Below the pieces are notes generated by a model, which saw only the letters and a list, made by a program, of their open reading frames with translations, did no database searches and was not told the DNA's origin. The translations under genes were made by a program, and so were the position numbers. From an uncultured Bacteroidales bacterium (GTDB taxonomy: Bacteria > Bacteroidota > Bacteroidia > Bacteroidales > Muribaculaceae): DNA of 36,279 bases. The stretch covers positions 1-36,279 of the forward strand of contig CAMTKF010000028.1 of the NCBI GenBank assembly GCA_947072905.1. Reading direction: 5' to 3'. Numbering within the stretch: position 1 is the stretch's first letter; each line of letters begins with the position of its first letter. Positions 8,109-16,549 of this stretch are shown here, in pieces.

Positions 8109-10202
8109 CTATTCCTCTATGGTTGATCTTGTGTTTGAGAGCGGTATGGCCGGGAGGAGTTTTTCGGTTTTATCGGTCTTATCCTCGGTGGTTTGAGCTT
8201 CTGTGTCAGAAGCTGTGGCCTGTGTCTCTGATGAATCTTTTGATTCATCGGCCTTGGACTTTGGCTTAGGCTTGCGACGGGTTTTCTTTGGTTTAGGAGT
8301 CTGTTCGGCGGCGGGGTTGTCGGCCGATGCGGCTTCGTTGTCTGCACTGTCGGTTTCGACTACGGCGGTGGCTTCGGTTGCTTCAGTACTTGCTGAGCTT
8401 TGGGCTGTTTCGCCGGTTTTGGTTTCGGCAGAGTCAACAGCTGCATCGTCGGCAGTCTTTTTCTTGCGACGACGCTTTGGCTTGGCTTTGGCCTCTGTTT
8501 CGGCAGCGGGTTTTTCGTCGTGTGCAGGAGCTGCGTCTTCAGCAAACTCAATGGCCGAAAGGTGTTCGGCAGCAGCTTCAGCGCCGCGTTTCTTGGCTTT
8601 GTTAGTTACCTTTTCGGCAGACGATGCGTTCATGTCTTTTTCTTCCTTGACGTCTATCTCGTTGCGGTTTGAGTCAAGCACCTTGTATTCAAGGAAAGCA
8701 AGCGATTCGTCGGGAAGGACTTTAAACGAGCGGCCCAGTTTGTAGCGCCAGCGCCTGTACATTGAAGTGAAGAACCCACGTTTGATGTATGCGTCAACAA
8801 AAGGATGGATATACATTATGAAATCCGTAACCTTTAGCGTGTTGACTATGTAGTCGAGTTTCTCAAAGAGCGTGTCGGTGAAAAGCAACGAGGGCTGCAC
8901 TTCGCCTTTGCCGAAGCACGAGGGGCAGCGCTCCACGGTGTTGATTGTAAGAGCCGGACGCACTCGCTGGCGAGTTATCTGCATCAATCCGAACTTGCTG
9001 AGCGGCAGTATGTTGTGCCGTGCGCGGTCGTTGGCCATAATCTCGCGCATGTGCTCGTAGAGCTGCTGGCGGTGCTCGCCTTTGGCCATATCAATGAAGT
9101 CAACGACAATAATGCCGCCCATATCTCGCAGGCGCAGCTGACGTGCGATTTCGTCGGCAGCTCTGAGGTTCACCTCAAGCGCGTTGGTTTCCTGGTCGTT
9201 TGCGGCTTTGGTTCTGTTGCCGGAGTTTACGTCTACTACGTGCAGAGCTTCTGTGCTTTCGATAATTATGTAGGCACCTGAACGGAACGATACAGTTTTG
9301 CCGAACGATGATTTGATCTGCCTTGTTATACCGAAGTGGTCAAAAATAGGCGCATCTTTATCGTAAAGTTTTACGATATCCTTGCTTTCGGGCGCAATCA
9401 GGCTTACGTATTTGTCGATTTGCTGATATGTGTCGGCGTCGTTTACATAAATTGCCTCAAACGACGGGCTGAACACATCGCGCAGCATGCCTACTATGCG
9501 ACTTTCTTCCTGATATATCAGTTCAGGTGCAGTGGCTTTTTGTGCTTTGGCTACTGTTGAGTTCCAGCAGTTTACCAAAGTCTTGAGTTCGTGGATAAGC
9601 TCTGCTACACGTTTGCCTTCAGCGGAAGTGCGTATTATAACGCCGAAATTTTTGGGTTTTATGCTCTCGATAAGTTGCTTGAGGCGCATTCTCTCCTCGG
9701 CAGACTTGATTTTTTGCGAGATTGAGATTTTTTCGCTGAAGGGTATGAGCACCATAAACCTACCGGTAAAAGTGATTTCGGTGGTAAGTCGCGGGCCTTT
9801 GCTCGATATGGGTTCTTTTACAATCTGTACAAGCAGCTCCTGCCCCTGCTTCAGGGTTTCGGTTACAGAGCCGTCTTTGTTGATGTCGGGTAGGGGAGTC
9901 AGCTTCTCGATAGAAGGAACTGTGCGTCGGTCGTCACCGAGCAGCTGTTTAAGATAAGCCTCATACGAGGCATAATGGGGACCAAGATCAAGATAGTGGA
10001 GGAATGCATCCTTTTCATAACCTACATTTACGAAGGCGGCGTTGAGTCCGGGCATAAGTTTCTTGACCTTAGCCAGGTAAATGTCGCCAACAGCGTAGGA
10101 AATGTCGCGCGCCTCTTTCTGGAGCGACACCAGACGGGAGTCTTCCAGCAATGCGATTGACACTTCTGACGATTGAACGTCGACGATTAGTTCGCTTTTC
10201 AT
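8109..10202 (-). CDS. rng: Ribonuclease G/E family endoribonuclease with a long charged tail
   Basis: Endoribonuclease for rRNA maturation and mRNA decay. Residues 1-130 form the N-terminal beta and S1-like RNA-binding part (GDIYLAKVKKLMPGLNAAFVN). The DNase I-like catalytic core has VVDVNSGN and GGIIVVDFIDM, which carry the magnesium-binding Asp residues. CPSCFGKG near residue 425 is the zinc-link region. The core ends near residue 525; about 170 further residues are low-complexity Ala/Glu/Thr/Lys with basic patches (KPKRRRKKK, KTRRKPKPKSK). E. coli RNase G lacks such a tail, while RNase E uses one as a scaffold. A strong hairpin lies immediately upstream, so the gene may be expressed by read-through from the HU and bS22 genes. 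Confidence 0.94.
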   Translation of the reverse strand: MKSELIVDVQSSEVSIALLEDSRLVSLQKEARDISYAVGDIYLAKVKKLMPGLNAAFVNVGYEKDAFLHYLDLGPHYASYEAYLKQLLGDDRRTVPSIEKLTPLPDINKDGSVTETLKQGQELLVQIVKEPISSKGPRLTTEITFTGRFMVLIPFSEKISISQKIKSAEERMRLKQLIESIKPKNFGVIIRTSAEGKRVAELIHELKTLVNCWNSTVAKAQKATAPELIYQEESRIVGMLRDVFSPSFEAIYVNDADTYQQIDKYVSLIAPESKDIVKLYDKDAPIFDHFGITRQIKSSFGKTVSFRSGAYIIIESTEALHVVDVNSGNRTKAANDQETNALEVNLRAADEIARQLRLRDMGGIIVVDFIDMAKGEHRQQLYEHMREIMANDRARHNILPLSKFGLMQITRQRVRPALTINTVERCPSCFGKGEVQPSLLFTDTLFEKLDYIVNTLKVTDFIMYIHPFVDAYIKRGFFTSMYRRWRYKLGRSFKVLPDESLAFLEYKVLDSNRNEIDVKEEKDMNASSAEKVTNKAKKRGAEAAAEHLSAIEFAEDAAPAHDEKPAAETEAKAKPKRRRKKKTADDAAVDSAETKTGETAQSSASTEATEATAVVETDSADNEAASADNPAAEQTPKPKKTRRKPKPKSKADESKDSSETQATASDTEAQTTEDKTDKTEKLLPAIPLSNTRSTIEE

Positions 10203-10234
10203 GTTTTGGTTGTTAGTAATATGGATGCTGATTC

Positions 10235-10305
10235 AAAAAACACAAAGGACAATAGATGAATATCAAGTTTTGACTGTTATCATTTATGTCCTTTGAATGT
10301 TTTTT
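10235..10305 (-). terminator. Long hairpin between the bS22-like gene and rng
   Basis: CAAAGGAC pairs with GTCCTTTG, extended by AAAAAACA/TGTTTTTT with a 2-base bulge, around a 37-base loop. It begins 40 bases after the bS22 stop and ends 33 bases before the rng start. I see no convincing promoter between it and rng, so it may be a leaky terminator or a leader structure acting on rng. Confidence 0.6.
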
Positions 10306-10344
10306 AGTCTTAGTTATAGAACCTGAGGGAAGCAGGGGTAAGCC

Positions 10345-10434
10345 TTACTTCTTCTTGTGACGATTCTTGCGAAGACGTTTTTTACGCTTGTGAGTAGCCA
10401 TCTTGTGGCCTTTACGTTTTTTTCCGCTGGGCAT
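10345..10434 (-). CDS. bS22-like small ribosomal protein (AURKAIP1/COX24 domain)
   Basis: A 29-codon gene, too short for most gene finders. The peptide begins MPSGKKRKGHKMATHKRKKR and ends in a run of Lys; nearly half its residues are Lys or Arg. It matches the COX24/AURKAIP1 C-terminal motif of the mitochondrial mS38 and actinobacterial bS22 proteins, a small-subunit peptide that sits near the decoding centre. Annotated counterparts of this size are common in Bacteroidetes. It lies 75 bases after HU on the same strand, with a hairpin 40 bases downstream, so HU and this gene probably share a transcript. The very regular basic composition and good codon pattern support a real gene. Confidence 0.85.
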   Translation of the reverse strand: MPSGKKRKGHKMATHKRKKRLRKNRHKKK

Positions 10435-10509
10435 TTTAGCGATATTTAAAAGTTAATAATGAGAGTTATATTCTATTGCCGGAGAGAAACAGATTCTAAT
10501 TGCAAATAA

Positions 10510-10782
10510 TTACTTCACGTCTTCCATGAAAACCTTGGCAGGCTTGAATGCGGGAATGCGATGCTCGGGAATAACGATAGTGGTATTCTTCGAGATATTG
10601 CGGGCAGTCTTTTCAGAGCGAACTTTGATAATAAAGCTGCCGAAACCACGGAGGTAGACATTCTCACCTTCTGCAAGGGATTCTTTTACGACCTGCATGA
10701 ACTTTTCAATAGTTTCGAGAACGGCGGGCTTGTCGATTCCGGTCGACTTGGCAATTTCGTTTACGATTTCTGCTTTTGTCAT
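10510..10782 (-). CDS. HU-family nucleoid DNA-binding protein
   Basis: A 90-residue histone-like protein that bends and compacts DNA. The order of elements is typical: an N-terminal helical dimerisation part (MTKAEIVNEIAKSTGI), the conserved LRGFGSF turn, a beta arm with basic residues, and the C-terminal helix ending VFMEDVK. The arm tip reads IVIPEHRIPAFKP, where IP-x-F-KP corresponds to the family arm (usually NPxTGE, then P-x-FKPG). That makes it one of the several HU paralogs common in Bacteroidetes rather than a strict HU-beta match. A promoter-like site lies about 100 bases upstream. Confidence 0.94.
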   Translation of the reverse strand: MTKAEIVNEIAKSTGIDKPAVLETIEKFMQVVKESLAEGENVYLRGFGSFIIKVRSEKTARNISKNTTIVIPEHRIPAFKPAKVFMEDVK

Positions 10783-10880
10783 TGTTTTATATTTATCGAA
10801 TTATATTTTTTTGGATAGAAAAGTCTTATTTTCTCTCATAAAAAACAGTCGGGCATTTCTGCTTGACCGTTTTGCAGGTG

Positions 10881-10911
10881 CAAATATCGTGATTTTTTTT
10901 CAAATAGCAAT
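10881..10911 (-). promoter_or_regulatory. Promoter of the HU gene
   Basis: On the minus strand an ATTG box, 19 bases, then GATATTTG, one mismatch from TAnnTTTG. It lies about 100 bases upstream of the HU start and leaves an AT-rich leader. Confidence 0.5.
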
Positions 10912-10970
10912 AATAATAGCCTGAAATAATGCGATTTTTATATAAAAACAGACAAAATCGCCAAAAAAAT

Positions 10971-10992
10971 GGACGCCCCGGGCAGGGCGTCC
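10971..10992 (-). terminator. Intrinsic terminator of the DUF308 gene
   Basis: GGACGCCC and GGGCGTCC form an 8-base stem with a 6-base loop, followed on the minus strand by ATTTTTTT. It lies 15 bases after the DUF308 stop. Confidence 0.88.
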
Positions 10993-11007
10993 GTCATATA
11001 CGCACTC

Positions 11008-11643
11008 TTATTTTGAAGTTTCTTCTTTGGCAGGCTCCTCGCCGACGCTCTCATCAAGCGGTGCGACGGGCTTTTTGCTCTCTACTATGCGTTTGTGATT
11101 GGCATTGCCGAGTATCGAGCCTTCAACTATGCCCATGGCTCCGAAAAGTATCAGTGCTATGGCTGTCACCAGCGTGGTGCGGGTGTCGGTATCAACGGGT
11201 TTCTGCATAAACAGAAATATCGCCAGCCCGGCCAGAAGCACCGGGGTGATATAGAGCCATGACGGCAGTATGACAGGGCGTGTGCCTATGGCCAGAATGT
11301 AGACCTGATAAAATGCCATGAATGCTATAAGCACCCCGAACATCACGCCTACCAGTCCGATGAATGTGTTCTGAAATATGAGCATGCACAGACCCAGTAT
11401 TACGGCTCCGGCGCTTGTGAACCAATTGAAGGCCGTGGCTACCGAGCCATGATCGGATGAGGATGAGTCGGCCTTGCGCCTGGCTCCGTCGTATGATATT
11501 ACATTAAATATACCCGCGAGGATAAAGAGGATTCCACCTACAATCACTATCCCGAGCGGACTTATGGCCTGATTGGCCAACAGTAGTACAATACCTATGG
11601 CGAGCACAAGTGCCGATACCAATATTAGATTTCTGCCTTTCAT
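11008..11643 (-). CDS. DUF308 (HdeD-like) multi-pass membrane protein
   Basis: About 211 residues with six hydrophobic helices arranged as three hairpins, matching the short internal repeats of DUF308/HdeD proteins (for example GIVLLLANQAISPLGIVIVG). HdeD was named for acid resistance in E. coli, but its biochemical role is not settled, so I give no function. The last 40 residues are soluble and charged (ESKKPVAPLDESVGEEPAKE). I start at the ATG giving MKGRNLILV because the open frame upstream begins only with TTG and lacks a hydrophobic or conserved look. It is divergent from rho across a 434-base gap and ends in a strong terminator. Confidence 0.8.
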   Translation of the reverse strand: MKGRNLILVSALVLAIGIVLLLANQAISPLGIVIVGGILFILAGIFNVISYDGARRKADSSSSDHGSVATAFNWFTSAGAVILGLCMLIFQNTFIGLVGVMFGVLIAFMAFYQVYILAIGTRPVILPSWLYITPVLLAGLAIFLFMQKPVDTDTRTTLVTAIALILFGAMGIVEGSILGNANHKRIVESKKPVAPLDESVGEEPAKEETSK

Positions 11644-11791
11644 AAATAAATCAAGTTTTAGATATTTAACGTCTTTAATTGTCAGCGAATGACTATTTTG
11701 CAATGCTGTCTTATTTTATAACGTTTGAAAATTGTTTTTTATTGCAGAAATATGGTGTTGGATAAATTTTATTAAAATTCAACGAATGCAA

Positions 11792-11821
11792 TTGGAAATA
11801 TTAAAAATTGTTGTACCTTTG
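11792..11821 (+). promoter_or_regulatory. Promoter of rho
   Basis: TTG, 19 bases, then TACCTTTG, a full match to the Bacteroidetes consensus and spacing. It sets a transcript leader of about 250 bases before the rho start codon. Confidence 0.75.
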
Positions 11822-11936
11822 CAGTGCAAAAGTAAGGAAAACACATGGACGCATTGTGGACGTCTTTTGAATTTTAGAACAATTCAGACTGTCCGGCTGT
11901 TATTTAAGAGGTTTTTGATTACATTTTCCGGCGTTC

Positions 11937-12014
11937 AACTTTTACTTTGTATCTCTTCTCCCACCCCCCATTTCATTCTACATTATAAACTACCTGCCCC
12001 CACTTAATTCAAAC
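11937..12014 (+). promoter_or_regulatory. C-rich, G-poor stretch in the rho leader, possible rut site
   Basis: By hand count these 78 bases hold about 28 C and only 2 G, including CCACCCCCCA and CCTGCCCCCA. Such unstructured C-rich RNA is what Rho binds. It lies inside the leader of rho itself, which suggests autogenous Rho-dependent attenuation as known for E. coli rho. The remaining leader (11,828-11,936 and 12,015-12,077) holds no ORF I can support. Confidence 0.45.
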
Positions 12015-12077
12015 GTGATTTCGGAGTATGAAACCTCAATCCGGATTTACGTATATGATAAGAATAATTAAAATCCT

Positions 12078-14036
12078 ATGCATAATATTTCTGATTTGCA
12101 CCAAATGAATGATGAAGGCCTTCGCAAGGTGGCCGAAGAATTAGGATTAAAAAAGATAGATCTCTCTGATCGCACCGGCTTGATTTACGAAATACTCGAT
12201 GAACAAGCCGTAGTACGAGCAGCAACCACCGCGGCTAAACGTCGTTCAACCGATGATGGCGATGACGGCAAAAAGCGCACCCGTAAGAAGAAAGCGGCCG
12301 CACCGGCTCCCGCTCCTGAAGCAAATGCAGAACAGGCTCCCGCAGATGGAGAACAGCCTGCCGAAACCGCTGCCGCTGCCGAAGCTCCCAAACGACGCAG
12401 AGGTCGTCCATCCAAAAAAGAAATAGCCGAGCGCGAGGCGCAGGCTGAAATAAATAATACCGAAAATATTTCTGAAAATAATACGGCTGACGTGCCGACT
12501 GAATCGGCTGAGGACAATGCTCCGGCAGCAGAGCCACAGGCCGACGCAGCACAGCCCCATAATGCTGAAGAAGCTCGGCAGCAAGCTGATGCGCAGGCGG
12601 ATCACACTGACGAGCAGCAACAGCCTGAGCCGCGTAAGAGAGACTTCCGCCCGCAGGGCGACTTCAGTCTGTTCTTCCCCACAAGAGGCGAGGGACGCAA
12701 GTTTGTTCCGCGCTCGCAGCAAGAGAAGGAACAGGTGCGCGACAACAATCGCACGAGAACTGAACAGGCAGCTCCCGCGCCCATCACACTTGTAGAGCCG
12801 GGTCAGCCCATGCCTCAGCAGCAGAATAATGGTAAAAAGAAAAAGAATAAATTCAACAACGGCAACCAGAACATAACGGCTGACCAGCGTCTGCAACCCC
12901 AGCAGCGTTATGATTTTGAGGATTTTCTGCAGATGCAGGGTGTGCTCGAAATCGAACCTCAGGGCCACGGCTATCTGCGTTCGAGCGACTACAATTATCT
13001 TCCCTCGCCCGACGATGTACTGGTGACCCAGCAGCAGATTAAAGCCAATTCGCTCAAGGCCGGTGATGTGGTTGAATGTACCATACGTCCTCCCCACGAG
13101 GGCGAGAAATACTTCCCGCTGTCGCGAGTGCTGAAAGTAAATGGCCGCTCGCTCGAATTTATACGCGACCGCAAGGCCTTCGAACATCTCACTCCGCTTT
13201 TCCCGGATGAGAAATTCAATCTTACAGGCGGTGCCACAACATGCAATATCTCTACCCGAGTGGTTGATATGTTCGCTCCGATAGGCAAGGGCCAGCGTGC
13301 GCTGATAGTTGCGCCGCCCAAAACCGGTAAGACATTGTTGCTTAAAGATATAGCCAACGCTATTGCCGAGAATCACCCCGAAACATATATCATGATACTT
13401 CTTATTGACGAACGTCCCGAAGAAGTTACCGACATGATGCGCAGCGTAAATGCCGAGGTGATTGCATCTACATTTGATGAACCTGCTGACCGACATGTGA
13501 AGATCGCCGGCATCGTGCTCGAAAAAGCCAAGCGTATGGTTGAATGCGGTCATGATGTAGTGGTGCTTCTTGATTCAATCACACGTCTGGCACGTGCATA
13601 CAACACTGTGGCACCCGCTTCGGGTAAAATCCTTTCAGGTGGTGTGGATGCCAACGCTCTGCAGAAACCCAAGCGATTCTTCGGTGCAGCCCGTAACATC
13701 GAGGGTGGCGGTTCGCTCACTATAATCGCTACCGCTCTTACCGAGACTTCATCTAAGATGGACGAAGTAATCTTCGAGGAATTCAAGGGTACCGGTAATA
13801 TGGAGCTGCAGCTTGACCGCCGCTTGTCGAACAAGCGTATTTTCCCGGCAGTCGACATCATATCTTCGAGCACACGTCGCGACGACTTGTTGCTGCGTCC
13901 CGAAACCCTCAACCGTATGTGGATTCTGCGCCGTTTCCTCGGCGACCGTACCCCCATCGAGGCAATGGAATTTATCAAAGATCGCATGGAGCGTACTGTA
14001 GACAATGATGAATTGCTGCGCACAATGAACGATTGA
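12078..14036 (+). CDS. rho: Transcription termination factor Rho with a large disordered insertion
   Basis: Hexameric RNA-dependent ATPase that ends transcription and releases RNA polymerase. Residues 1-48 are the Rho N-terminal helical domain. Residues about 50-275 are a disordered insertion rich in Ala, Glu, Gln, Asn and basic clusters; it includes [11 protein letters not shown] (105-115), an AT-hook-like core. The RNA-binding cold-shock-like domain (about 280-365) includes [18 protein letters not shown]. The ATPase has P-loop APPKTGKT (412-419) and Walker B VVVLLDS with D499, and the Q/R-loop sequence continues intact to the end. At 652 residues it is much longer than E. coli Rho (419). 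The Rho insertion of Bacteroides thetaiotaomicron is reported to drive phase separation, so this one may act similarly (inference). Confidence 0.97.
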   Translation: MHNISDLHQMNDEGLRKVAEELGLKKIDLSDRTGLIYEILDEQAVVRAATTAAKRRSTDDGDDGKKRTRKKKAAAPAPAPEANAEQAPADGEQPAETAAAAEAPKRRRGRPSKKEIAEREAQAEINNTENISENNTADVPTESAEDNAPAAEPQADAAQPHNAEEARQQADAQADHTDEQQQPEPRKRDFRPQGDFSLFFPTRGEGRKFVPRSQQEKEQVRDNNRTRTEQAAPAPITLVEPGQPMPQQQNNGKKKKNKFNNGNQNITADQRLQPQQRYDFEDFLQMQGVLEIEPQGHGYLRSSDYNYLPSPDDVLVTQQQIKANSLKAGDVVECTIRPPHEGEKYFPLSRVLKVNGRSLEFIRDRKAFEHLTPLFPDEKFNLTGGATTCNISTRVVDMFAPIGKGQRALIVAPPKTGKTLLLKDIANAIAENHPETYIMILLIDERPEEVTDMMRSVNAEVIASTFDEPADRHVKIAGIVLEKAKRMVECGHDVVVLLDSITRLARAYNTVAPASGKILSGGVDANALQKPKRFFGAARNIEGGGSLTIIATALTETSSKMDEVIFEEFKGTGNMELQLDRRLSNKRIFPAVDIISSSTRRDDLLLRPETLNRMWILRRFLGDRTPIEAMEFIKDRMERTVDNDELLRTMND

Positions 14037-14074
14037 TACATTGGCGGTTGCTGAAAAGCAATCTTGATCGTAAT

Positions 14075-14123
14075 CACAAAGCCCTGTCATTTCCGGTTTT
14101 TCTCCGGTTGGCGGGGCTTTGTG
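14075..14123 (+). terminator. Hairpin after rho, probable terminator
   Basis: CACAAAGCCC pairs with GGGCTTTGTG around a long loop that itself contains CCGG repeats, 39 bases after the rho stop. There is no T tract, so it could be an RNA 3'-end stabiliser rather than a classical terminator. Confidence 0.5.
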
Positions 14124-14135
14124 GTATGATAAGGT

Positions 14136-14166
14136 TTTGTCAACTTGTATAAAGTCACTATCTTTG
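14136..14166 (+). promoter_or_regulatory. Promoter of the S9 peptidase gene
   Basis: TTTG, 19 bases, then TATCTTTG, a perfect match to the consensus. The -7 box ends only 9 bases before the first ATG, so the leader is extremely short, or translation starts at the next in-frame ATG (14,194). Confidence 0.8.
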
Positions 14167-14175
14167 TAGAAAATT

Positions 14176-16455
14176 ATGAAAAATTATTCTAAAATGGGTA
14201 TTTTTGGTTCTTTTAAGACATATATAATCGTCCTTGCAGCATCGGCGCAGGCACTGTCGGCGGGCGCACAGGGCACACTCGAAGATTATAACCGTGCTTA
14301 CCAATCAAGGCGCGATTTCTCGCCATCCAATGTATATTACAGCGATGTAAACGCTGTGTGGCTCAGTGGAAAACCGGAATTCTGGTATGAGCGCAACACC
14401 CCCGATGGCCGTGAATATGTACTTGTCAACGCAGCTACACGCAAGACCCGTGAGCTGTTTGACAAACAGAAGCTTGTGGCAGAACTCGTTAAAGCTTCTG
14501 GCAAGGAGTGTGATGTTGAGAAGCCCGACCTCAGAGGGATGAAAGTATCGGCTATGGGCGATACCGTTTATTTTTCATTTGGCGGACACAACTGGAATTA
14601 TATGCCTGCAAAGAATACGCTTGTAGACCTCGGAGAGCCGGAAAAACGGCATCATGATGCTCCACACTGGATGGTGGTGAATGAAGAGAAAGACGCTCCG
14701 CCAATGGTTTCGCCCGACGGACGTTTTGAAGCATACATCAAGAATTCCAATGTGTATGTGAAGAATCTGGAAACCGGTCGCGAACAACAGCTGAGCAACG
14801 ACGGTACGGATGGCAATTATTATTCTTCGTGGATATATTGGAGCCCCGACAGCAAGAAGGTAGCGAGTTGCAAGATTCGTCCGGCCCAGAAGCGATATGT
14901 ATATTATGTGGAGTCGTCGCCGGCCGACATGCTACAGCCCAAGCTGCATAAGCAGGAATACGCAAAGCCCGGAGATGAATTGCGCTTCAAGGTGCCTTGT
15001 GTTTTTGATGTTGAAACCGGTCATGCGTCCATCCCGGCGACCGATCTGTTTGCCAATCAATATGATATCACCAACATGAGGTGGAAAGATGACAGCAGCG
15101 GCTTCATATTTGATTATAATCAAAGAGGACACAAAGTATACCGTGTGCTTGAGCTTGATGCGGCCACCGACAGTGTGAAGGTGTTGGTTGAAGAAACGTC
15201 AGACAAATATGTGAACTATCCCCGATATTTCCGTCATATACTCAACGATGGCAAACGTATGATATGGATGAGCGAGCGCGACAACTGGAATCATCTGTAT
15301 ATGTATGATATGGCAACCGGTACCCCCGTGGCACAGATTACCAAAGGACAGTGGTACGTGCGCGATATTCAAAAGGTAGATGAGGGAAACGGTAAGATTT
15401 ACTTCTCTGCCAATGGTGTTAATACGGATGAAGACCCATATAACATAAGGTATTACAGTATTAATTTCGACGGCACAGGAATGGTGGATCTAACTCCCTC
15501 TGCCGGCAACCACAAGGCACGCTTTTCGCCCGATATGAAGTATCTGGTAGATGTGGTTTCTACTCCTGAGGAAGCTCCGGTAGCCGTACTTCGCAGCGGT
15601 GTTGACGGCAGCCTGATAAGCGAGTTGGAACGCGCTGATATTTCCAAGCTCCTTGCCGGCGGTTGGCGCGCTCCAGAGGTGTTTGCAGCCCCCGGGCGCG
15701 ACGGTAAAACCCTGATGTGGGGCGTGATACAGCGTCCGTCTAATTTTGACCCTTCAAAGAAATATCCTGTGATAGAATACATCTATCAAGGCCCCGGCAA
15801 TCAATATGTACCTAAATCATTCTTGCCCTATAATCACTGGCTCACTCCTATGGCCGAACTCGGGTTTATCGTGGTGATGGTAGATGGCATGTCTACATCA
15901 TTCAGAAGCCGTGAATTTGAAAACGTATGCTATAAGAATCTCAAGGATGCCGGTCTGCCCGACCATATTGAGTGGATAAAGGCAGCGGCTGCCAAGTACC
16001 CCGAGATGGATATTGAAAACCTGGGTATCTACGGCAGTTCGGCCGGAGGGCAGGAGTCGACAAACGCTCTGTTGCTTTATCCTGATTTTTACAAAGCCGC
16101 ATATTCGGCCTGCGGATGTCATGACAACCGCATGGACAAGATATGGTGGAATGAATTGTGGATGGGCTACCCTGTGGATAAAAGTTATGAGGAATGTTCA
16201 AACGTAGCCAACGCACATCTGCTGAAGCGTCCGCTGATGCTCGTTGTAGGTGAGTTGGACGATAACGTAGACCCCGCCTCAACCATGCAGGTGGCCAACG
16301 CTCTTATCAAGGCCAACAAACCCTTTGAGCTGGTAGTGATTCCCGGTGCCCGCCACACCATGGGCGAGGCATACGGCGATCACAAACGATTTGACTTTTT
16401 TGTGAAACACCTCATGGGCACCGAGCCCCCTGCGTGGGATGAAATAAAATATTAA
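14176..16455 (+). CDS. Secreted S9-family dipeptidyl-peptidase (DPP IV-like)
   Basis: Serine peptidase that removes N-terminal dipeptides, usually after Pro or Ala, from oligopeptides in the periplasm. A signal peptide (hydrophobic core YIIVLAASAQALSAGAQ) opens the 759-residue protein. Residues about 60-500 form the DPP IV N-terminal beta-propeller with repeated SPD motifs (WSPDSKK, FSPDMKY). The C-terminal alpha/beta hydrolase holds the triad: S622 in GSSAG, D695 in GELDDNVD and H727 in GARHTMG. The usual nucleophile motif in this family is GWSYGG, so the residues flanking Ser differ. Two starts are plausible: ATG 14,176 or ATG 14,194. Peptidases like this let gut Bacteroidales use peptides as nutrients (family knowledge). 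Confidence 0.94.
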   Translation: MKNYSKMGIFGSFKTYIIVLAASAQALSAGAQGTLEDYNRAYQSRRDFSPSNVYYSDVNAVWLSGKPEFWYERNTPDGREYVLVNAATRKTRELFDKQKLVAELVKASGKECDVEKPDLRGMKVSAMGDTVYFSFGGHNWNYMPAKNTLVDLGEPEKRHHDAPHWMVVNEEKDAPPMVSPDGRFEAYIKNSNVYVKNLETGREQQLSNDGTDGNYYSSWIYWSPDSKKVASCKIRPAQKRYVYYVESSPADMLQPKLHKQEYAKPGDELRFKVPCVFDVETGHASIPATDLFANQYDITNMRWKDDSSGFIFDYNQRGHKVYRVLELDAATDSVKVLVEETSDKYVNYPRYFRHILNDGKRMIWMSERDNWNHLYMYDMATGTPVAQITKGQWYVRDIQKVDEGNGKIYFSANGVNTDEDPYNIRYYSINFDGTGMVDLTPSAGNHKARFSPDMKYLVDVVSTPEEAPVAVLRSGVDGSLISELERADISKLLAGGWRAPEVFAAPGRDGKTLMWGVIQRPSNFDPSKKYPVIEYIYQGPGNQYVPKSFLPYNHWLTPMAELGFIVVMVDGMSTSFRSREFENVCYKNLKDAGLPDHIEWIKAAAAKYPEMDIENLGIYGSSAGGQESTNALLLYPDFYKAAYSACGCHDNRMDKIWWNELWMGYPVDKSYEECSNVANAHLLKRPLMLVVGELDDNVDPASTMQVANALIKANKPFELVVIPGARHTMGEAYGDHKRFDFFVKHLMGTEPPAWDEIKY

Positions 16456-16460
16456 CTTTT

Positions 16461-16496
16461 AATATTTTGACTTTTGCAAAATATTTGATAAATTTG
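16461..16496 (+). promoter_or_regulatory. Promoter and overlapping palindrome of the Panacea toxin-antitoxin pair
   Basis: TTTG (16,466-16,469), 19 bases, then TAAATTTG (16,489-16,496): a full consensus match. A perfect inverted repeat AATATTTTG-N7-CAAAATATT (16,461-16,485) covers the -33 box and the spacer. Such placement is typical of a repressor operator, so self-repression is plausible. It could instead be a weak terminator of the upstream gene, but it has no T tract after it. Confidence 0.6.
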
Positions 16497-16549
16497 TTGA
16501 CTGATTAAACCCTATTGGAAATTAATACGTTAGTTTGAAAAAAGGACAA

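Noticed and set aside
11644-11703. Longer N terminus for the DUF308 protein from a TTG start
   Set aside because: The added residues (SHSLTIKDVKYLKL) look non-conserved, and the ATG start gives a proper membrane N terminus.
12246-13553. 435-codon open frame antisense to rho
   Set aside because: It mirrors the codon pattern of rho, has no recognisable domain and lies fully inside a highly conserved gene; it is a shadow frame.
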